A stretch of 64,000 nucleotides of DNA from Rhodococcus xishaensis (GCF_004011825.1 NZ_RKLO01000005.1:1-64000); one strand, 5' to 3'. Counted from the stretch's first letter, positions 15,213 through 24,944 are shown. The notes: a model not told the origin generated them from the letters alone. Numbers and translations: made by a program.

Positions 15213-15426
15213 GTGGGGCTCCTTCCGTCCGCCGCCATTCGGACGGATGCACCTCCGCCCTGGCCCGACGGTATGGTTCGGCTCCAAGCCCTGCCGGGCG
15301 ATCAAGCGAATCGTTGTACGAGCGAGTCCGTCCCAGACTTTCGCGTCACGGTCAGGTCCGATCGATCAGTGCGACGGACAAATTGTGCATCTCCACGTCG
15401 CGGATCTTCCCGGTCACTGTCAACCG

Positions 15427-16107
15427 TCACCCCTGTGCGCCGCTACGGTCGGCGTCGATGCGCCCTACGGACGGCGGCATCCGCGACAAGACGCCCGCGA
15501 GGGTCGCACCCCACAGTGCCGCGAGCCACAGCGCGTTCAGTCCGAGGACCCGGTACACAGCGGCCCCGATGACGACGCCGATCACCATGGCCAGCCACTG
15601 AAGGAAGTGCCGCACCCAGCCCCAGCGTTCGCCTCCGGTCAGGGCGGTCACGAGGCGTTGACCCATCTTCACGAGCGTCCCGGTCATGTAGGTGAGGGTG
15701 ACGCTCACGTCGACCTCGCGCTCGAAGGTCGCGTTCTCGGCACCCATCGCAAGCACCATCAAGCTGACCGCGACAGGAGTCGCACCCAGAGCGTGTGCCG
15801 CAGCTGCGAGTATGAGCAGCCCGGTTACCAGCACCATGACGGTCGGGCGATGATGAGGCCCGGCGGTCCGGCCTGTGAGGGACCCTGCCATCACCCCGAG
15901 GACGTACAGGGCGATGATTCCGGCGACGGTCAACGCCGTTACGAACGAGCCGTCTGCCATCGCGACCGCGAGCCTGGTGGAGTTGCCGCTCATGAACGAG
16001 ACGAAGTAGCCGCCGAGCGTCAGGAATCCCAGCGCATCCACGAATCCGGCCATACCGGACAGAAGCAATGCGACAATTGCGACCCCTCGGGGGTTGCGCA
16101 GGGCCAT
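15427..16107 (-). CDS. DUF1275 (YoaK-like) integral membrane protein
   Basis: 226 aa with about six membrane helices. The N-terminus AGFVDALGFLTLGGYFVSFM followed by SGNSTRLAVAMA is the hallmark of the DUF1275/YoaK family, whose function is unknown. Later conserved parts include GAENATFEREVDVSVTLTYM and TGTLVKMGQRL. Start ATG 16107 gives the family's normal N-terminus; a longer open frame adds an arginine-rich tail that does not look real. No functional link to its neighbours is evident. Confidence 0.88.
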   Translation of the reverse strand: MALRNPRGVAIVALLLSGMAGFVDALGFLTLGGYFVSFMSGNSTRLAVAMADGSFVTALTVAGIIALYVLGVMAGSLTGRTAGPHHRPTVMVLVTGLLILAAAAHALGATPVAVSLMVLAMGAENATFEREVDVSVTLTYMTGTLVKMGQRLVTALTGGERWGWVRHFLQWLAMVIGVVIGAAVYRVLGLNALWLAALWGATLAGVLSRMPPSVGRIDADRSGAQG

Positions 16108-16215
16108 GCTTGGACGATAGCCCCGGTAGCGCGCATCACGCCTTCTCGGTGGCACCGATCAGTCGCGTCCCAGTGTTCTCGAATCCTGGTGTTCTCGAAA
16201 CCGGCCCTCGGGAAC

Positions 16216-16968
16216 CTAGAGCTCGACGATCGGGGCAGGGGACGCCAGCGGGTCGGCTCCGGAGGTGTCCTTGAGCGCGACGCCCGAACGTCCCAGCCGG
16301 CGGGCTCCGTCGACCAGCGCGGACACGACAAGCGCGGCGTCCTGGTAGCCGAGACCGTCGGGTGGATGGATGTTCGAGACACAGTTCCGGTCGGCATCGG
16401 CACGGCCCGGACGCGGCAGATGGGTGAGGTAGATCCCCAGGCTGTCCGCCACCGACAGACCGGGGCGTTCCCCGATCACGACGAGCACGGTGCCGACACC
16501 GAGCGCCTGCCCGACGTGGTCGCCGAGGGCAACCCGCGCCTCCGTCGCGATCACCGGCGTCGCTATGCGGTGCCGCTCCCCCAGCACGTCGACGAGCGCG
16601 GCGAGCAGTGGCGCCCCGTGGTCGGTCAAGGCTCGGGGCGAGAGGCCGTCGGCGAGCACGACACCGATCTCGGCGCCGGTGTCGGCGAGCGAATCGAGTG
16701 TCGTGGGGATGCGGCCGAGGTCCGGTCGGCGCAGGTACTCGCTGCGATTGCGGGCACGGCTCTGCACGACGATGGGAGCTCCGAGCCCCAAATCCGCGAT
16801 CTGCGCGGCGAACGTTTCCACGTCGAGTGGCTCGTGCACGGCGTCGCGTGCTGCCGAGTGGGCGGCTCGGAGTTCCAGCACCCGCCGGGTGGGCAGTGCG
16901 TCGCCTGCCCTTCCGAGTCCGATACGTGCCTGGGTGGTGTTCCGCAGCTCTGCCCACGCGTCGGTCAT
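16216..16968 (-). CDS. eutC: Ethanolamine ammonia-lyase small subunit
   Basis: 250 aa; light chain of the adenosylcobalamin-dependent enzyme that converts ethanolamine to acetaldehyde and ammonia. Motifs: TQARIGLGRAGDALPTRRVL near the N-terminus, VVQSRARNRSEYLRRPDLGR, VVIGERPGLSVADSLGIYLT, and NCVSNIHPPDGLGYQDAA near the C-terminus. It overlaps eutB by 4 bp. No microcompartment shell genes or EutA reactivase are seen, so this is the simple cytosolic form of the pathway. Confidence 0.95.
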   Translation of the reverse strand: MTDAWAELRNTTQARIGLGRAGDALPTRRVLELRAAHSAARDAVHEPLDVETFAAQIADLGLGAPIVVQSRARNRSEYLRRPDLGRIPTTLDSLADTGAEIGVVLADGLSPRALTDHGAPLLAALVDVLGERHRIATPVIATEARVALGDHVGQALGVGTVLVVIGERPGLSVADSLGIYLTHLPRPGRADADRNCVSNIHPPDGLGYQDAALVVSALVDGARRLGRSGVALKDTSGADPLASPAPIVEL

Positions 16969-18371
16969 CGGACCAACTCCCGCAGCGGCGACGACGCGAG
17001 GTCGACGGGCAGGATCCGGCCGGATTCGTCGGCCATCCCCTGACGCTGCAGCCATGCCTCGAACTCGGGCGCCGGGCGCAGTCCCAGCGCCCGGCGGATG
17101 TACAGGGCATCGTGGAACGACAGGCTCTGGTAGCCGAGCATGACGTCGTCGGCGCCGGGAACCGTGATGACGAACGCGGTGCCGGCGACACCGAGGAGCG
17201 TGAGCAAGGTGTCCATGTCGTCTTGATCGGCCTCGGCGTGGTTGGTGTAGCAGACGTCGACGCCCATCGGCAGCCCGAGGAGCTTGCCGCAGAAGTGGTC
17301 CTCGAGGCCGGCCCGAATGATCTGTTTCCCGTCGTAGAGGTACTCGGGCCCGATGAATCCGACGACGGTATTCACCAGCAGCGGCGCGAACTCCCGCGCC
17401 ACCCCGTACGCCCGGACCTCCAGCGTCTGCTGGTCGACGGGGCGTCCGCCGGTTCCGAGGTGCGCGCCCGCCGACAGCGCCGATCCCTGACCGGTCTCGA
17501 AGTACATGACATTGCTGCCGACGCTGCCGCGCCCCAGGGCGCGCGCCGCCGCGTCGGCCTGCCGCAGCAGGGAGAGGTTCACGCCGAAGCCGGAGTTGGC
17601 GCCCTCGGTGCCCGCGATCGACTGGAAGACCAGATCGACCGGTGCACCCTGGTGGATCAGGTCGAGTGTCGTTGTCACGTGAGAGAGCACGCACGACTGC
17701 ACCGGGATGTCGAACCGTTCGCGGATGTCGTCGAGGAAGTTGATCAGCTCGCTCGTCGCGCGTGGTGAATCCGTCGCCGGGTTGATCCCGATCACCGCGT
17801 CGCCGCACCCCAGCAGCAGACCGTCGAGCGTGGCCGCGGCGATGCCGCGGGGGTCGTCGGTCGGGTGGTTCGGCTGCAGTCGGGTCGCGAGCCGGCCCGG
17901 TACACCGACGGTCGTACGGAAGGCCGATGTCACGACCGCGGCTCCGGCCACGGCGATCAGGTCCTGGTTTCGCATGATCTTGCTGACCGCGGCGACCATT
18001 TCGGGGGTGAGGCCGGGCGCGATGCGGCGGAAGGTGTCCGCCGCGTCCTCCCCCGCCGCGGTGTGCAGTAGCCAGTCCCGGAATCCGCCGACAGTGAGGT
18101 GCGCGATCTCCCCGAACGCGGCCCGGTCATGCGAGTCGATGATGAGTCGGGTGACCTCGTCGTCCTCGTAGGGCACGACCAGGTCTTCGAGGAAGGTCTG
18201 CAGAGGGACGTCGGCGAGCGCCCACTGCGCGGCAGCACGTTCCGCGTCGGAGGAAGCCGCACACCCGGCAAGTTCGTCACCGCTTCGCAGGGGCGTGGCC
18301 TTGGCCATGAGGTCCACCAGGCCGTCGAATGTGTACCCGACTCCGGCTACCTGTTGGCTGTAGGTGGTCAT
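16965..18371 (-). CDS. eutB: Ethanolamine ammonia-lyase large subunit
   Basis: 468 aa TIM-barrel catalytic chain. Motifs: VMYFETGQGSALSAGAHLG, VVGFIGPEYLYDGKQIIRAG, GVDVCYTNHAEADQDDMDTL, and YQSLSFHDALYIRRALGL. ATG 18371 overlaps the stop of the upstream permease gene (ATGA), giving a coupled permease-eutB-eutC operon. The open frame continues upstream of ATG 18371, but that part is antisense-like to the permease gene. The enzyme needs adenosylcobalamin; I did not recognise a cobalamin riboswitch upstream. Confidence 0.95.
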   Translation of the reverse strand: MTTYSQQVAGVGYTFDGLVDLMAKATPLRSGDELAGCAASSDAERAAAQWALADVPLQTFLEDLVVPYEDDEVTRLIIDSHDRAAFGEIAHLTVGGFRDWLLHTAAGEDAADTFRRIAPGLTPEMVAAVSKIMRNQDLIAVAGAAVVTSAFRTTVGVPGRLATRLQPNHPTDDPRGIAAATLDGLLLGCGDAVIGINPATDSPRATSELINFLDDIRERFDIPVQSCVLSHVTTTLDLIHQGAPVDLVFQSIAGTEGANSGFGVNLSLLRQADAAARALGRGSVGSNVMYFETGQGSALSAGAHLGTGGRPVDQQTLEVRAYGVAREFAPLLVNTVVGFIGPEYLYDGKQIIRAGLEDHFCGKLLGLPMGVDVCYTNHAEADQDDMDTLLTLLGVAGTAFVITVPGADDVMLGYQSLSFHDALYIRRALGLRPAPEFEAWLQRQGMADESGRILPVDLASSPLRELVR

Positions 18372-19822
18372 ACCAGTTCTTCCTCCGCCCTTGCTACAAC
18401 AGCGAACTCCTCGTCGGGCGAATTGGCAACAAGGTGATGCCGGCTGTAGAGGGCGAAGTACGTCATGAAGCCCGCGAACGCGACGAATGTCCACAGAGCT
18501 GCCACCGGGTCGACGAGGAAGGTCGCGATCACCGCGGCCGTGGCGATCACGAGGGCGAACGACGTGGTCACGACGCCGCCCGGCGTCCGGTACGGCCGTC
18601 GCATGCCAGGCTCGCGCTTACGCAACACGATGTGGCTGACCATCATCAGCACGTAGCTGACGGCGGCACCGAATACGGCCATGTTGAGCAGCATCGCCCC
18701 CTCGCCGGTGAGCGAGAGCACGAAACCGATGGTTCCGGGAACCACGAGGGCCAGGGTGGGCGCCTTGCGAGAGTTGGTGACCGACAGGCTCTTCGGCAGG
18801 TATCCGGCGCGAGACAATGCGAACGTCTGCCGGGAGTACGCGTACATGATCGAGAAGAAGCTTGCGACCAGGCCCGCGAGTCCGATGTAGTTGACAACCT
18901 TGGCCGCGGTGCCGTCGCCGAGGGCTTCGACCAGTGGGTTACCCGAAGTGGACAGCCCTTCCGCGCCCATGGCCCCGGTGGCCAGGAAAAGCACGGTGAC
19001 AGCGGTCACGAGCAGCACGACCATGCTGATGATGATCCCGCGCGGGACGTTCCTCTCCGGATCTCGCGCTTCTTCGGCAGCCAGGGGGACACCCTCGATG
19101 GCAAGGAAGAACCAGATCGCGAACGGCACTGCCGCCCAGATGCCGATCAGCCCGAACGGCAGGAAGCTCGACGCCCCGACCGCATCCGTGGGGGCGATGT
19201 CGAAGAGGTTGCCCGAGTCGAACAAGCCGACTGCGGAGATCGCGAAGACCACCAGGCCCACGAGTGCGATGACGGTGATGACGAACATTGCCTTGAGAGC
19301 CTCACCGGCGCCGGTCAGGTGGATCCCGATGAAGATGGCGTAGACCGCGAGATACACCCACCATCCGTCGGTGATCCCGAACAGGTTCAGCGACTCGACG
19401 TAGCTTCCGATGAAGGTGGCGATGGCGGCGGGAGCGATCGAGTACTCGATGAGAATGGCTGTGCCCGTGGCAAATCCGCCCCACGGCCCCAGTGCACGCC
19501 GGGCGAAGGTGTATCCGCCGCCGGCCGCGGGGAGCGCGGACGACAACTCCGCCATTCCCAGCACCATGGCCAGGTACATACCCGCGATGAGCACACCCGC
19601 GATGAGCAGGCCACCGAAGCCGCCTTCGGCGAGCCCGTTGTTCCATCCGGCGTAGTCGCCGGAGATGACGTAGCTGACGCCGAGGCCGGCCAACAACAGC
19701 CAGCCCGCCGATCCCTTACGGAGCGTTCGCTTCTCCAGATAGCTGCTGTCTTCCGCGTGGAAGTCAGCGGCATCGTGATGCTGGACCGCTCCGGCGTTCG
19801 TGGAATCTTCGACTCGAGACAT
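18368..19822 (-). CDS. Ethanolamine permease (APC superfamily)
   Basis: 484 aa with about twelve membrane helices; amino acid-polyamine-organocation family. It starts with a hydrophilic tail, then GWLLLAGLGVSYVISGDYAG and WNNGLAEGGFGGLLIAGVLI, both typical of the ethanolamine permease subgroup. Other marks are SSALPAAGGGYTFARRALGP and a C-terminal acidic tail. First gene of the permease-eutB-eutC operon, with its stop overlapping the eutB start. The 5' flank holds a strong inverted repeat at 19845-19870. Confidence 0.92.
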   Translation of the reverse strand: MSRVEDSTNAGAVQHHDAADFHAEDSSYLEKRTLRKGSAGWLLLAGLGVSYVISGDYAGWNNGLAEGGFGGLLIAGVLIAGMYLAMVLGMAELSSALPAAGGGYTFARRALGPWGGFATGTAILIEYSIAPAAIATFIGSYVESLNLFGITDGWWVYLAVYAIFIGIHLTGAGEALKAMFVITVIALVGLVVFAISAVGLFDSGNLFDIAPTDAVGASSFLPFGLIGIWAAVPFAIWFFLAIEGVPLAAEEARDPERNVPRGIIISMVVLLVTAVTVLFLATGAMGAEGLSTSGNPLVEALGDGTAAKVVNYIGLAGLVASFFSIMYAYSRQTFALSRAGYLPKSLSVTNSRKAPTLALVVPGTIGFVLSLTGEGAMLLNMAVFGAAVSYVLMMVSHIVLRKREPGMRRPYRTPGGVVTTSFALVIATAAVIATFLVDPVAALWTFVAFAGFMTYFALYSRHHLVANSPDEEFAVVARAEEELV

Positions 19823-19844
19823 TCAGTCCCCCATATCGGCCGCT

Positions 19845-19870
19845 CGCTGCGACGCGGTTGCGCCGCAGCG
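19845..19870 (-). promoter_or_regulatory. Inverted repeat/hairpin just upstream of the ethanolamine permease start
   Basis: Arms CGCTGCG and CGCAGCG at 19845-19851 and 19864-19870 enclose a second pair, CGC and GCG, around a GGTT loop, with one mismatch between the two stems. It lies 23 bases before the ATG of the permease. It could be an operator or a hairpin in the mRNA leader. The symmetry is visible; the function is inferred. Confidence 0.5.
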
Positions 19871-19951
19871 AACGTTAGGTGCGATGTGTGCCCGTCGCGT
19901 CAACGGATCGTGACAACGACGTGAACCCCAGATACGAATCCCTGCAAGGTG

Positions 19952-20494
19952 TTACGAGTCAGTGTGCGACCGCGGAACCGGGCACGCGTCGACCGCCTCA
20001 GACACAATCTGCGGCTCGGTCGAAGCCGGGTACCTGCGACCTCGCTCCCATCCCTCGCCGTCGATGACATCCTCGGTGGCAAGTAGTGCGTTCTCCTCGG
20101 GAGTGAAGGCGCGTGCACGGCTGAGGAACCGCAGCCCCTCGGGACTCTCGAGACTGAACCCGGCACCGCGGCCGGGGACGACGTCGAGGATCAGCTGGGT
20201 GTGCTTCCACGCCTCGAACTGCGAGCCGGAAATCCACACCGGCACCGCGGCGGCGGCATCGGGCGGGGTCGGTGCCGTCTCCCCTACGTCGAGTCGCAGA
20301 TCGAGGACGCCGAGTAGCACGTCTCGATCGCCGACGATGAACTCACCGTCGGGGTAACACATCGGGGCGGAACCGTCGCAGCAACCACCCGACTGATGCA
20401 TCATCAGCGGCCCGTGGACACTACCGAGGCGGCGCAGCAGCTCCGCCGCCCCGGCAGTTGCCTTCAGGCGCCGTGGCGCCCGAGAGCCCTCCAT
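19952..20494 (-). CDS. DUF779 family protein, partner of the aldehyde dehydrogenase
   Basis: 180 aa. Contains MMHQSGGCCDGSAPMCYPDG, a cysteine-rich motif that defines DUF779, then VWISGSQFEAWKHTQLILDV and VVPGRGAGFSLESPEGLRFL. Family members are regularly encoded next to acetaldehyde dehydrogenases; their role is not settled, perhaps metal-related or accessory. ATG 20494 overlaps the dehydrogenase stop (TGATG), so the two are translationally coupled. The frame upstream of this ATG is only a shadow of the dehydrogenase gene. Confidence 0.9.
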   Translation of the reverse strand: MEGSRAPRRLKATAGAAELLRRLGSVHGPLMMHQSGGCCDGSAPMCYPDGEFIVGDRDVLLGVLDLRLDVGETAPTPPDAAAAVPVWISGSQFEAWKHTQLILDVVPGRGAGFSLESPEGLRFLSRARAFTPEENALLATEDVIDGEGWERGRRYPASTEPQIVSEAVDACPVPRSHTDS

Positions 20495-22017
20495 CAGAAG
20501 AAGCCTTGAGCCGTCTCGGAGTAGCTCACCAGGAGGTTCTTGGTCTGCTGGTAGTGCTCGAGCATCATCCGATGGTTCTCCCGGCCGATGCCTGACTGCT
20601 TGTAGCCACCGAATGCCGCGTGCGCGGGGTACTGGTGGTACGTGTTCGTCCAGACCCGACCGGCCTGGATGTCGCGGCCGGCGCGGTATGCGACCCTGCC
20701 GTCCCGAGACCACACACCGGCACCGAGACCGTAGAGGGTGTCGTTGGCGATCTCGATGGCCTGGTCGTAGTCCTTGAACGACGTGACCGAGACGACGGGG
20801 CCGAAGATCTCCTCCTGGAAGATCCGCATCTTGTTCTGGCCGGTGAAGATCGTCGGCTGTACGTAGTAGCCGCCCGACAGGTCGCCACCGAGTTCGGCAC
20901 GCTCACCACCGGTGACGATCTTGGCGCCTTCGCCCTTGCCGATCTCGATGTACGACAGGATCTTCTCGAGCTGATCGTTGGATGCCTGCGCACCGATCAT
21001 CGTTTCCGTGTCGAGCGGATCGCCCTGGCGCACAGCCTTGGTGCGGATTGCTGCCATCTCGAGGAACTCGTCGTAGATGTCCTCCTGGATCAGCGAGCGC
21101 GACGGGCAGGTGCACACCTCACCCTGGTTGAGGGCGAACATCGTGAACCCCTCGAGCGCCTTGTCCTGGAAGGCATCGGCGGCGGAGAGGACGTCGGAGA
21201 AGAAGATGTTCGGGCTCTTGCCGCCGAGTTCGAGCGTCACCGGGATGAGGTTCTGCGACGCGTACTGCATGATCAGTCGGCCCGTGGTGGTCTCGCCGGT
21301 GAACGCGATCTTCCGGATCCGCGGGCTCGACGCGAGTGGCTTGCCCGCCTCGGTACCGAATCCGTTCACGATGTTCACGACGCCGGGCGGCAGCAGATCA
21401 CCGATGATGCTGAACAGGTAAAGGATCGACGCCGGGGTCTGCTCGGCCGGCTTGAGGACCACGGCGTTGCCGGCCGCGAGGGCAGGCGCGAGCTTCCAGG
21501 TGGCCATCAGGATCGGGAAGTTCCACGGAATGATCTGACCGACCACGCCGAGCGGCTCGTGGAAGTGGTAGGCGACAGTGTCGGCGTTGATTTCCGACAG
21601 CGAACCCTCCTGCGCACGAATGGCGGCGGCGAAGTACCGGAAGTGGTCGACCGCGAGGGGGATGTCGGCGTTGAGCGTCTCCCGGATCGGCTTGCCGTTG
21701 TCCCATGACTCGGCGAGCGCGATCTTCTCGATGTTCTCCTCGATCCGGTCAGCGATCTTGTTGAGAACGACGGCACGCTCGGCCGCCGACGTCTTGCCCC
21801 AAGCCGGAGCGGCGGCGTGCGCGGCGTCGAGCGCGAGTTCGATGTCCTCGGCCGTCGAACGAGGAATCTCACAGAACGATTCACCGGTGACCGGCGTCGG
21901 GTTGTCGAAGTACTGACCCTTCACCGGGGCCACCCACTGGCCGCCGATCAGATTCCCGTACCGCGACTCGAAGGCCATCAGTGCGTTGGACGAACCCGGA
22001 CGGGCAAACACGGTCAT
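20494..22017 (-). CDS. NAD-dependent aldehyde (acetaldehyde) dehydrogenase
   Basis: 507 aa class of aldehyde dehydrogenases close to ExaC/AcoD. Motifs: [36 protein letters not shown] (glutamate base), [20 protein letters not shown] (catalytic cysteine) and [15 protein letters not shown]. It is expected to oxidise acetaldehyde, the product of ethanolamine ammonia-lyase or of mycofactocin-dependent ethanol oxidation, to acetate. First gene of a two-gene operon with the DUF779 gene. Its promoter region carries a repeated 9-mer (22075-22094), and a GAF-type regulator gene lies directly upstream. Confidence 0.95.
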   Translation of the reverse strand: MTVFARPGSSNALMAFESRYGNLIGGQWVAPVKGQYFDNPTPVTGESFCEIPRSTAEDIELALDAAHAAAPAWGKTSAAERAVVLNKIADRIEENIEKIALAESWDNGKPIRETLNADIPLAVDHFRYFAAAIRAQEGSLSEINADTVAYHFHEPLGVVGQIIPWNFPILMATWKLAPALAAGNAVVLKPAEQTPASILYLFSIIGDLLPPGVVNIVNGFGTEAGKPLASSPRIRKIAFTGETTTGRLIMQYASQNLIPVTLELGGKSPNIFFSDVLSAADAFQDKALEGFTMFALNQGEVCTCPSRSLIQEDIYDEFLEMAAIRTKAVRQGDPLDTETMIGAQASNDQLEKILSYIEIGKGEGAKIVTGGERAELGGDLSGGYYVQPTIFTGQNKMRIFQEEIFGPVVSVTSFKDYDQAIEIANDTLYGLGAGVWSRDGRVAYRAGRDIQAGRVWTNTYHQYPAHAAFGGYKQSGIGRENHRMMLEHYQQTKNLLVSYSETAQGFF

Positions 22018-22074
22018 CGAAGTCTCCTGTCTGTGTAGTCACACTCAATGTGATTCTCGACACTAGTTGGGAAA

Positions 22075-22094
22075 ACGTTGCAACCACGTTGCAA
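22075..22094. promoter_or_regulatory. Repeated ACGTTGCAA site upstream of the aldehyde dehydrogenase gene
   Basis: The 9-mer ACGTTGCAA occurs at 22075-22083 and again at 22086-22094, one helical turn apart (11 bp). Because TTGCAA is self-complementary, the pair also reads as TTGCAA-N5-TTGCAA. It sits 58-77 bases upstream of the dehydrogenase ATG and next to the end of the GAF-regulator gene, a sensible activator site. Binding by that regulator is inferred. Confidence 0.6.
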
Positions 22095-22100
22095 ACACGG

Positions 22101-23393
22101 TCACAAGTGGGCTCCGAACCGACGGTCGAGCGTGCGCAGGTGTGCGACCGCCTGCGCATGCAGCGGCGAACGACTATCGAGCGTCGACAGGTATTCGACC
22201 CAGGAATCGCGGTCCAGGCGCCCGTGGATCGAAGTGGTCCAGGACGCCAGCACACGCTGGTCGCCGCAGCGCAGCACCGTGGCCTGCACCCGAGCCCACA
22301 AGTCCTCGCGTATCTCGGTGATTCCCGGCGCATCCGACCCCGCGAGGACCGGCCCCTCGTACAGGCGCAAGGCCGATTCCACGTCGCCACGGTCGAGGCG
22401 CGCACGCACATCCGACAGGTCGGACTCCAACGGAGCCAGCAGCCGGTAGGGCCGCGAACCTAGGCGATGGGCCCCGAACACCCTACGGAGCCTCGACATC
22501 TCGGCCCGCACCGTCACCGTGTCGAGTTCGCCTTCGTCGAGTAGCACGGCGAGATGATCGGCCGTCAACCCTTCCGGGTGCTCGGCAAGCAACACCAGGA
22601 TCTCGGCGTGCCGCCGGGACACCTCGAGCCGCTCCCCGTCGAGGAGCAGCACCGGACGTCCGTGGCCGAGAACCTCGAGCCGAGCCTGACCCGACGCGAT
22701 CGGCGGCGCTATGAGCGCTTGCACGCGCAGTTCGGCCTCGACGGCAGCGACCGTGGCCCGAACCAGCGCCAGCGCCTCCGGCGTCGCGACGCGGGGACCG
22801 CCGGTGATGTCGATGGCCCCGAGGATGAGGCCGGTCACCGGGTCGTGAACTGGGGCAGCGGAGCAACTCCAGTCGTGGACCGCCCGGTTGAAGTGCTCGG
22901 CTGCGAAGATCTGCACCCCGTGGTCGAGTTCGAGGGCGGTACCCGGTGCATTGGTGCCTACCCGGTCCTCGCTCCAGTCGGCGCCCTCGACGAAATTCAT
23001 GTGCAGCGCGCGGTCCTTCGCGGCGACATCGCCTTCGACCCACAACAGCCGGCCCCGATCGTCACTGATCGCGACCAGAAGCCCCGAGTCGACGGCATCG
23101 TCCACGAGCAGGCGTCGCACCACCGGACGTATGGCCGCGAGCTGGTGCGCTTTGCGGTACCTCTCGAGCTCGATTCCGCCCAGCGCAACCGAGTCGTCGG
23201 GCCCGTCGGGGTTTACGCCGTTCCCGCGGCTGCGCAGCCACGAGTCGCGCACGACGGACCGTACGGCCGCATCAGCCCCGGCCGACTCGACGAATGACTG
23301 GTGCGCGACGGAGGTCCGCTCGGCGAGCAGGCCGACGTCCTCGCCTGGCCGCACCGCGATCCACGGATTGGGTGCGGGTTCCCGCATCGTCAT
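22101..23393 (-). CDS. GAF-domain transcriptional regulator (AcoR-like, no sigma-54 ATPase domain)
   Basis: 430 aa. The N-terminal half is GAF-like: DSWLRSRGNGVNPDGPDDSV, then VGTNAPGTALELDHGVQIFA and HDWSCSAAPVHDPVTGLILG, the pattern seen in AcoR-type activators of acetoin and aldehyde genes. The C-terminal half (RLEVSRRHAEILVLLAEHPE, then LDTVTVRAEMSRLRRVFG) looks like a winged-helix DNA-binding domain. No AAA+ sigma-54 domain is present. ATG 23393 has a GGAGG 5 nt upstream. Directly upstream of the aldehyde dehydrogenase operon on the same strand, so probably its activator; the aldehyde or alcohol signal is unknown. Confidence 0.88.
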   Translation of the reverse strand: MTMREPAPNPWIAVRPGEDVGLLAERTSVAHQSFVESAGADAAVRSVVRDSWLRSRGNGVNPDGPDDSVALGGIELERYRKAHQLAAIRPVVRRLLVDDAVDSGLLVAISDDRGRLLWVEGDVAAKDRALHMNFVEGADWSEDRVGTNAPGTALELDHGVQIFAAEHFNRAVHDWSCSAAPVHDPVTGLILGAIDITGGPRVATPEALALVRATVAAVEAELRVQALIAPPIASGQARLEVLGHGRPVLLLDGERLEVSRRHAEILVLLAEHPEGLTADHLAVLLDEGELDTVTVRAEMSRLRRVFGAHRLGSRPYRLLAPLESDLSDVRARLDRGDVESALRLYEGPVLAGSDAPGITEIREDLWARVQATVLRCGDQRVLASWTTSIHGRLDRDSWVEYLSTLDSRSPLHAQAVAHLRTLDRRFGAHL

Positions 23394-23463
23394 CAACACC
23401 TCCGTTCGCGTGCCGATCGTCTCGAGCTCGCGAGGCCAGCTCACGAGGCCACTGTAACGCCCG

Positions 23464-24942
23464 TCACAAGAAGGTGCTGGCACGCTCTGCGACCATGACC
23501 GCGGTCGCGTGGGGTCCGCGGCTGGGGACGGTCGGAAGGATGGACGTGTCGGCGACGAACAACCCGTCGACGCCGTGGACGCGGCACCGCTCGTCGACCA
23601 CCGAGTCGTCCTCGCTGCGGCCCATCCGGCAGCTCCCCGACAGGTGTAGCGATGTGCCGAGGTGATCAGCAAGCCAGGCGTCCGAGAGCTCGATCGGCTC
23701 GGGCTCGAGCAGTCGGCTCATCGGCCCGGCATGCATGAGATCCGCCGCGTGCGACACCGCGTCACGCAGGGCCCGCCGGTCGTCGGCCGACTCGAGATAG
23801 CGGTAGGACACCCGCGGGATGTCACCAGGGTCGGCCGAGACCAGACGGATCTCACCACGGCTGCGCGGACGCATCAGAACCACACCGAGGCACGGTTTGC
23901 CGACCCCCGCCCCGGGGATGAGGTCACCGAACGGCGCTGTATAAGGGCGCATCTCGATCACGCCGTCGTTGAGGGCCACCTGTAAGGCCGGTGTCTGCCG
24001 AGTTCGTGTCACTGGCCGCCGGTAGCGGTAGGGCACCACGACCTCGGGATGATCGGTGAACTCCGCACCGACCTCCGGCAGGTCCGCGACCACCGGAATA
24101 CCCAGGGCGGCGAGGTGGTCGGCATCTCCGATGCCGGAGAGCATCAGCAGGTGCGGTGTCGCGACGGCACCGGCCGTGAGGATCACCGCCGAGGTACGGA
24201 TCATCCGCACCTCGGAGTCGGTCGAGACCTCGAGCCCCGTGACCTGTGTGCCCGAGAACAGGACCCGAGTAACGGTCGTGGCGGACCGGACGGTCAGATT
24301 GGGCCGGTCGAGATTGGGGATCAGGTAGGCAGATGCCGGCCCCACGCGGACTCCGTCGCGGATGTTCAACGGCACCGGCCCGATACCGTTCGAACCGGGT
24401 GCGTTCTTGTCGGGGTCGTCGGGATGGCCCGCAGCGTGCGCGACATCGGCGAACGCACTGCTGATCGGATGCCATGCCTCCGGCTGTTCACGCCGAACCG
24501 GAATGGGGCCGTCCGTCCCGTGCCACTGTCCGGTGAAGTCCGCATCGGCTTCGATTGCCCGGTAGAACGGGAGCACCTGCTCGTACGACCACGACGCCGG
24601 CCAGTCACCGAAATCCTCGACTCGAGCCCGCACGAAGTAACCCCCGTTGACCGCGCCCGATCCGCCGAGTACCCGACCACGCGCGATCCACCCGGATCGA
24701 CCGCTCGTCAATTCCACCGGGTAGGGCCAGGTCCAGCGACTGTCCGGGCCCACAGGAAGCACACCTGCGTCGATCAGGTCAGGTGGAAATTCCTCCGGAA
24801 TACGATGGCCCGGGCCGGATTCGACGAGCGCGACGTGGCGGTCGGGATCCTCACTCAGCCGACCGGCGAGGACACTCCCGCACGAGCCTGCGCCCACGAT
24901 GGCCACGTCTGCAGATTCCGGGAACCCGTCGGCCGACCCCAC
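23464..24942 (-). CDS. mftG: Mycofactocin-system GMC oxidoreductase MftG
   Basis: 492 aa flavoprotein of the glucose-methanol-choline family. FAD-binding VAIVGAGSCGSVLAGRLSED at the N-terminus, GGSGAVNGGYFVRAR, AGAVATPHLLMLSGIGD, and the C-terminal catalytic histidine region HLSGSCRMGRSEDDSVVDER with VPSRGPHATAVM. MftG is known to be needed for growth on ethanol in mycobacteria, where it is thought to reoxidise mycofactocinol and link it to respiration. It lies 2 bp after mftF. The whole mftE-F-G block is separated from mftABCD by about 6 kb here. Confidence 0.93.
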   Translation of the reverse strand: MGSADGFPESADVAIVGAGSCGSVLAGRLSEDPDRHVALVESGPGHRIPEEFPPDLIDAGVLPVGPDSRWTWPYPVELTSGRSGWIARGRVLGGSGAVNGGYFVRARVEDFGDWPASWSYEQVLPFYRAIEADADFTGQWHGTDGPIPVRREQPEAWHPISSAFADVAHAAGHPDDPDKNAPGSNGIGPVPLNIRDGVRVGPASAYLIPNLDRPNLTVRSATTVTRVLFSGTQVTGLEVSTDSEVRMIRTSAVILTAGAVATPHLLMLSGIGDADHLAALGIPVVADLPEVGAEFTDHPEVVVPYRYRRPVTRTRQTPALQVALNDGVIEMRPYTAPFGDLIPGAGVGKPCLGVVLMRPRSRGEIRLVSADPGDIPRVSYRYLESADDRRALRDAVSHAADLMHAGPMSRLLEPEPIELSDAWLADHLGTSLHLSGSCRMGRSEDDSVVDERCRVHGVDGLFVADTSILPTVPSRGPHATAVMVAERASTFL

Positions 24943-24944
24943 GG

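Noticed and set aside
19823-19951. Cobalamin riboswitch upstream of the ethanolamine operon
   Set aside because: Only a simple inverted repeat is present; the gap is too short and lacks the conserved B12-box pattern.
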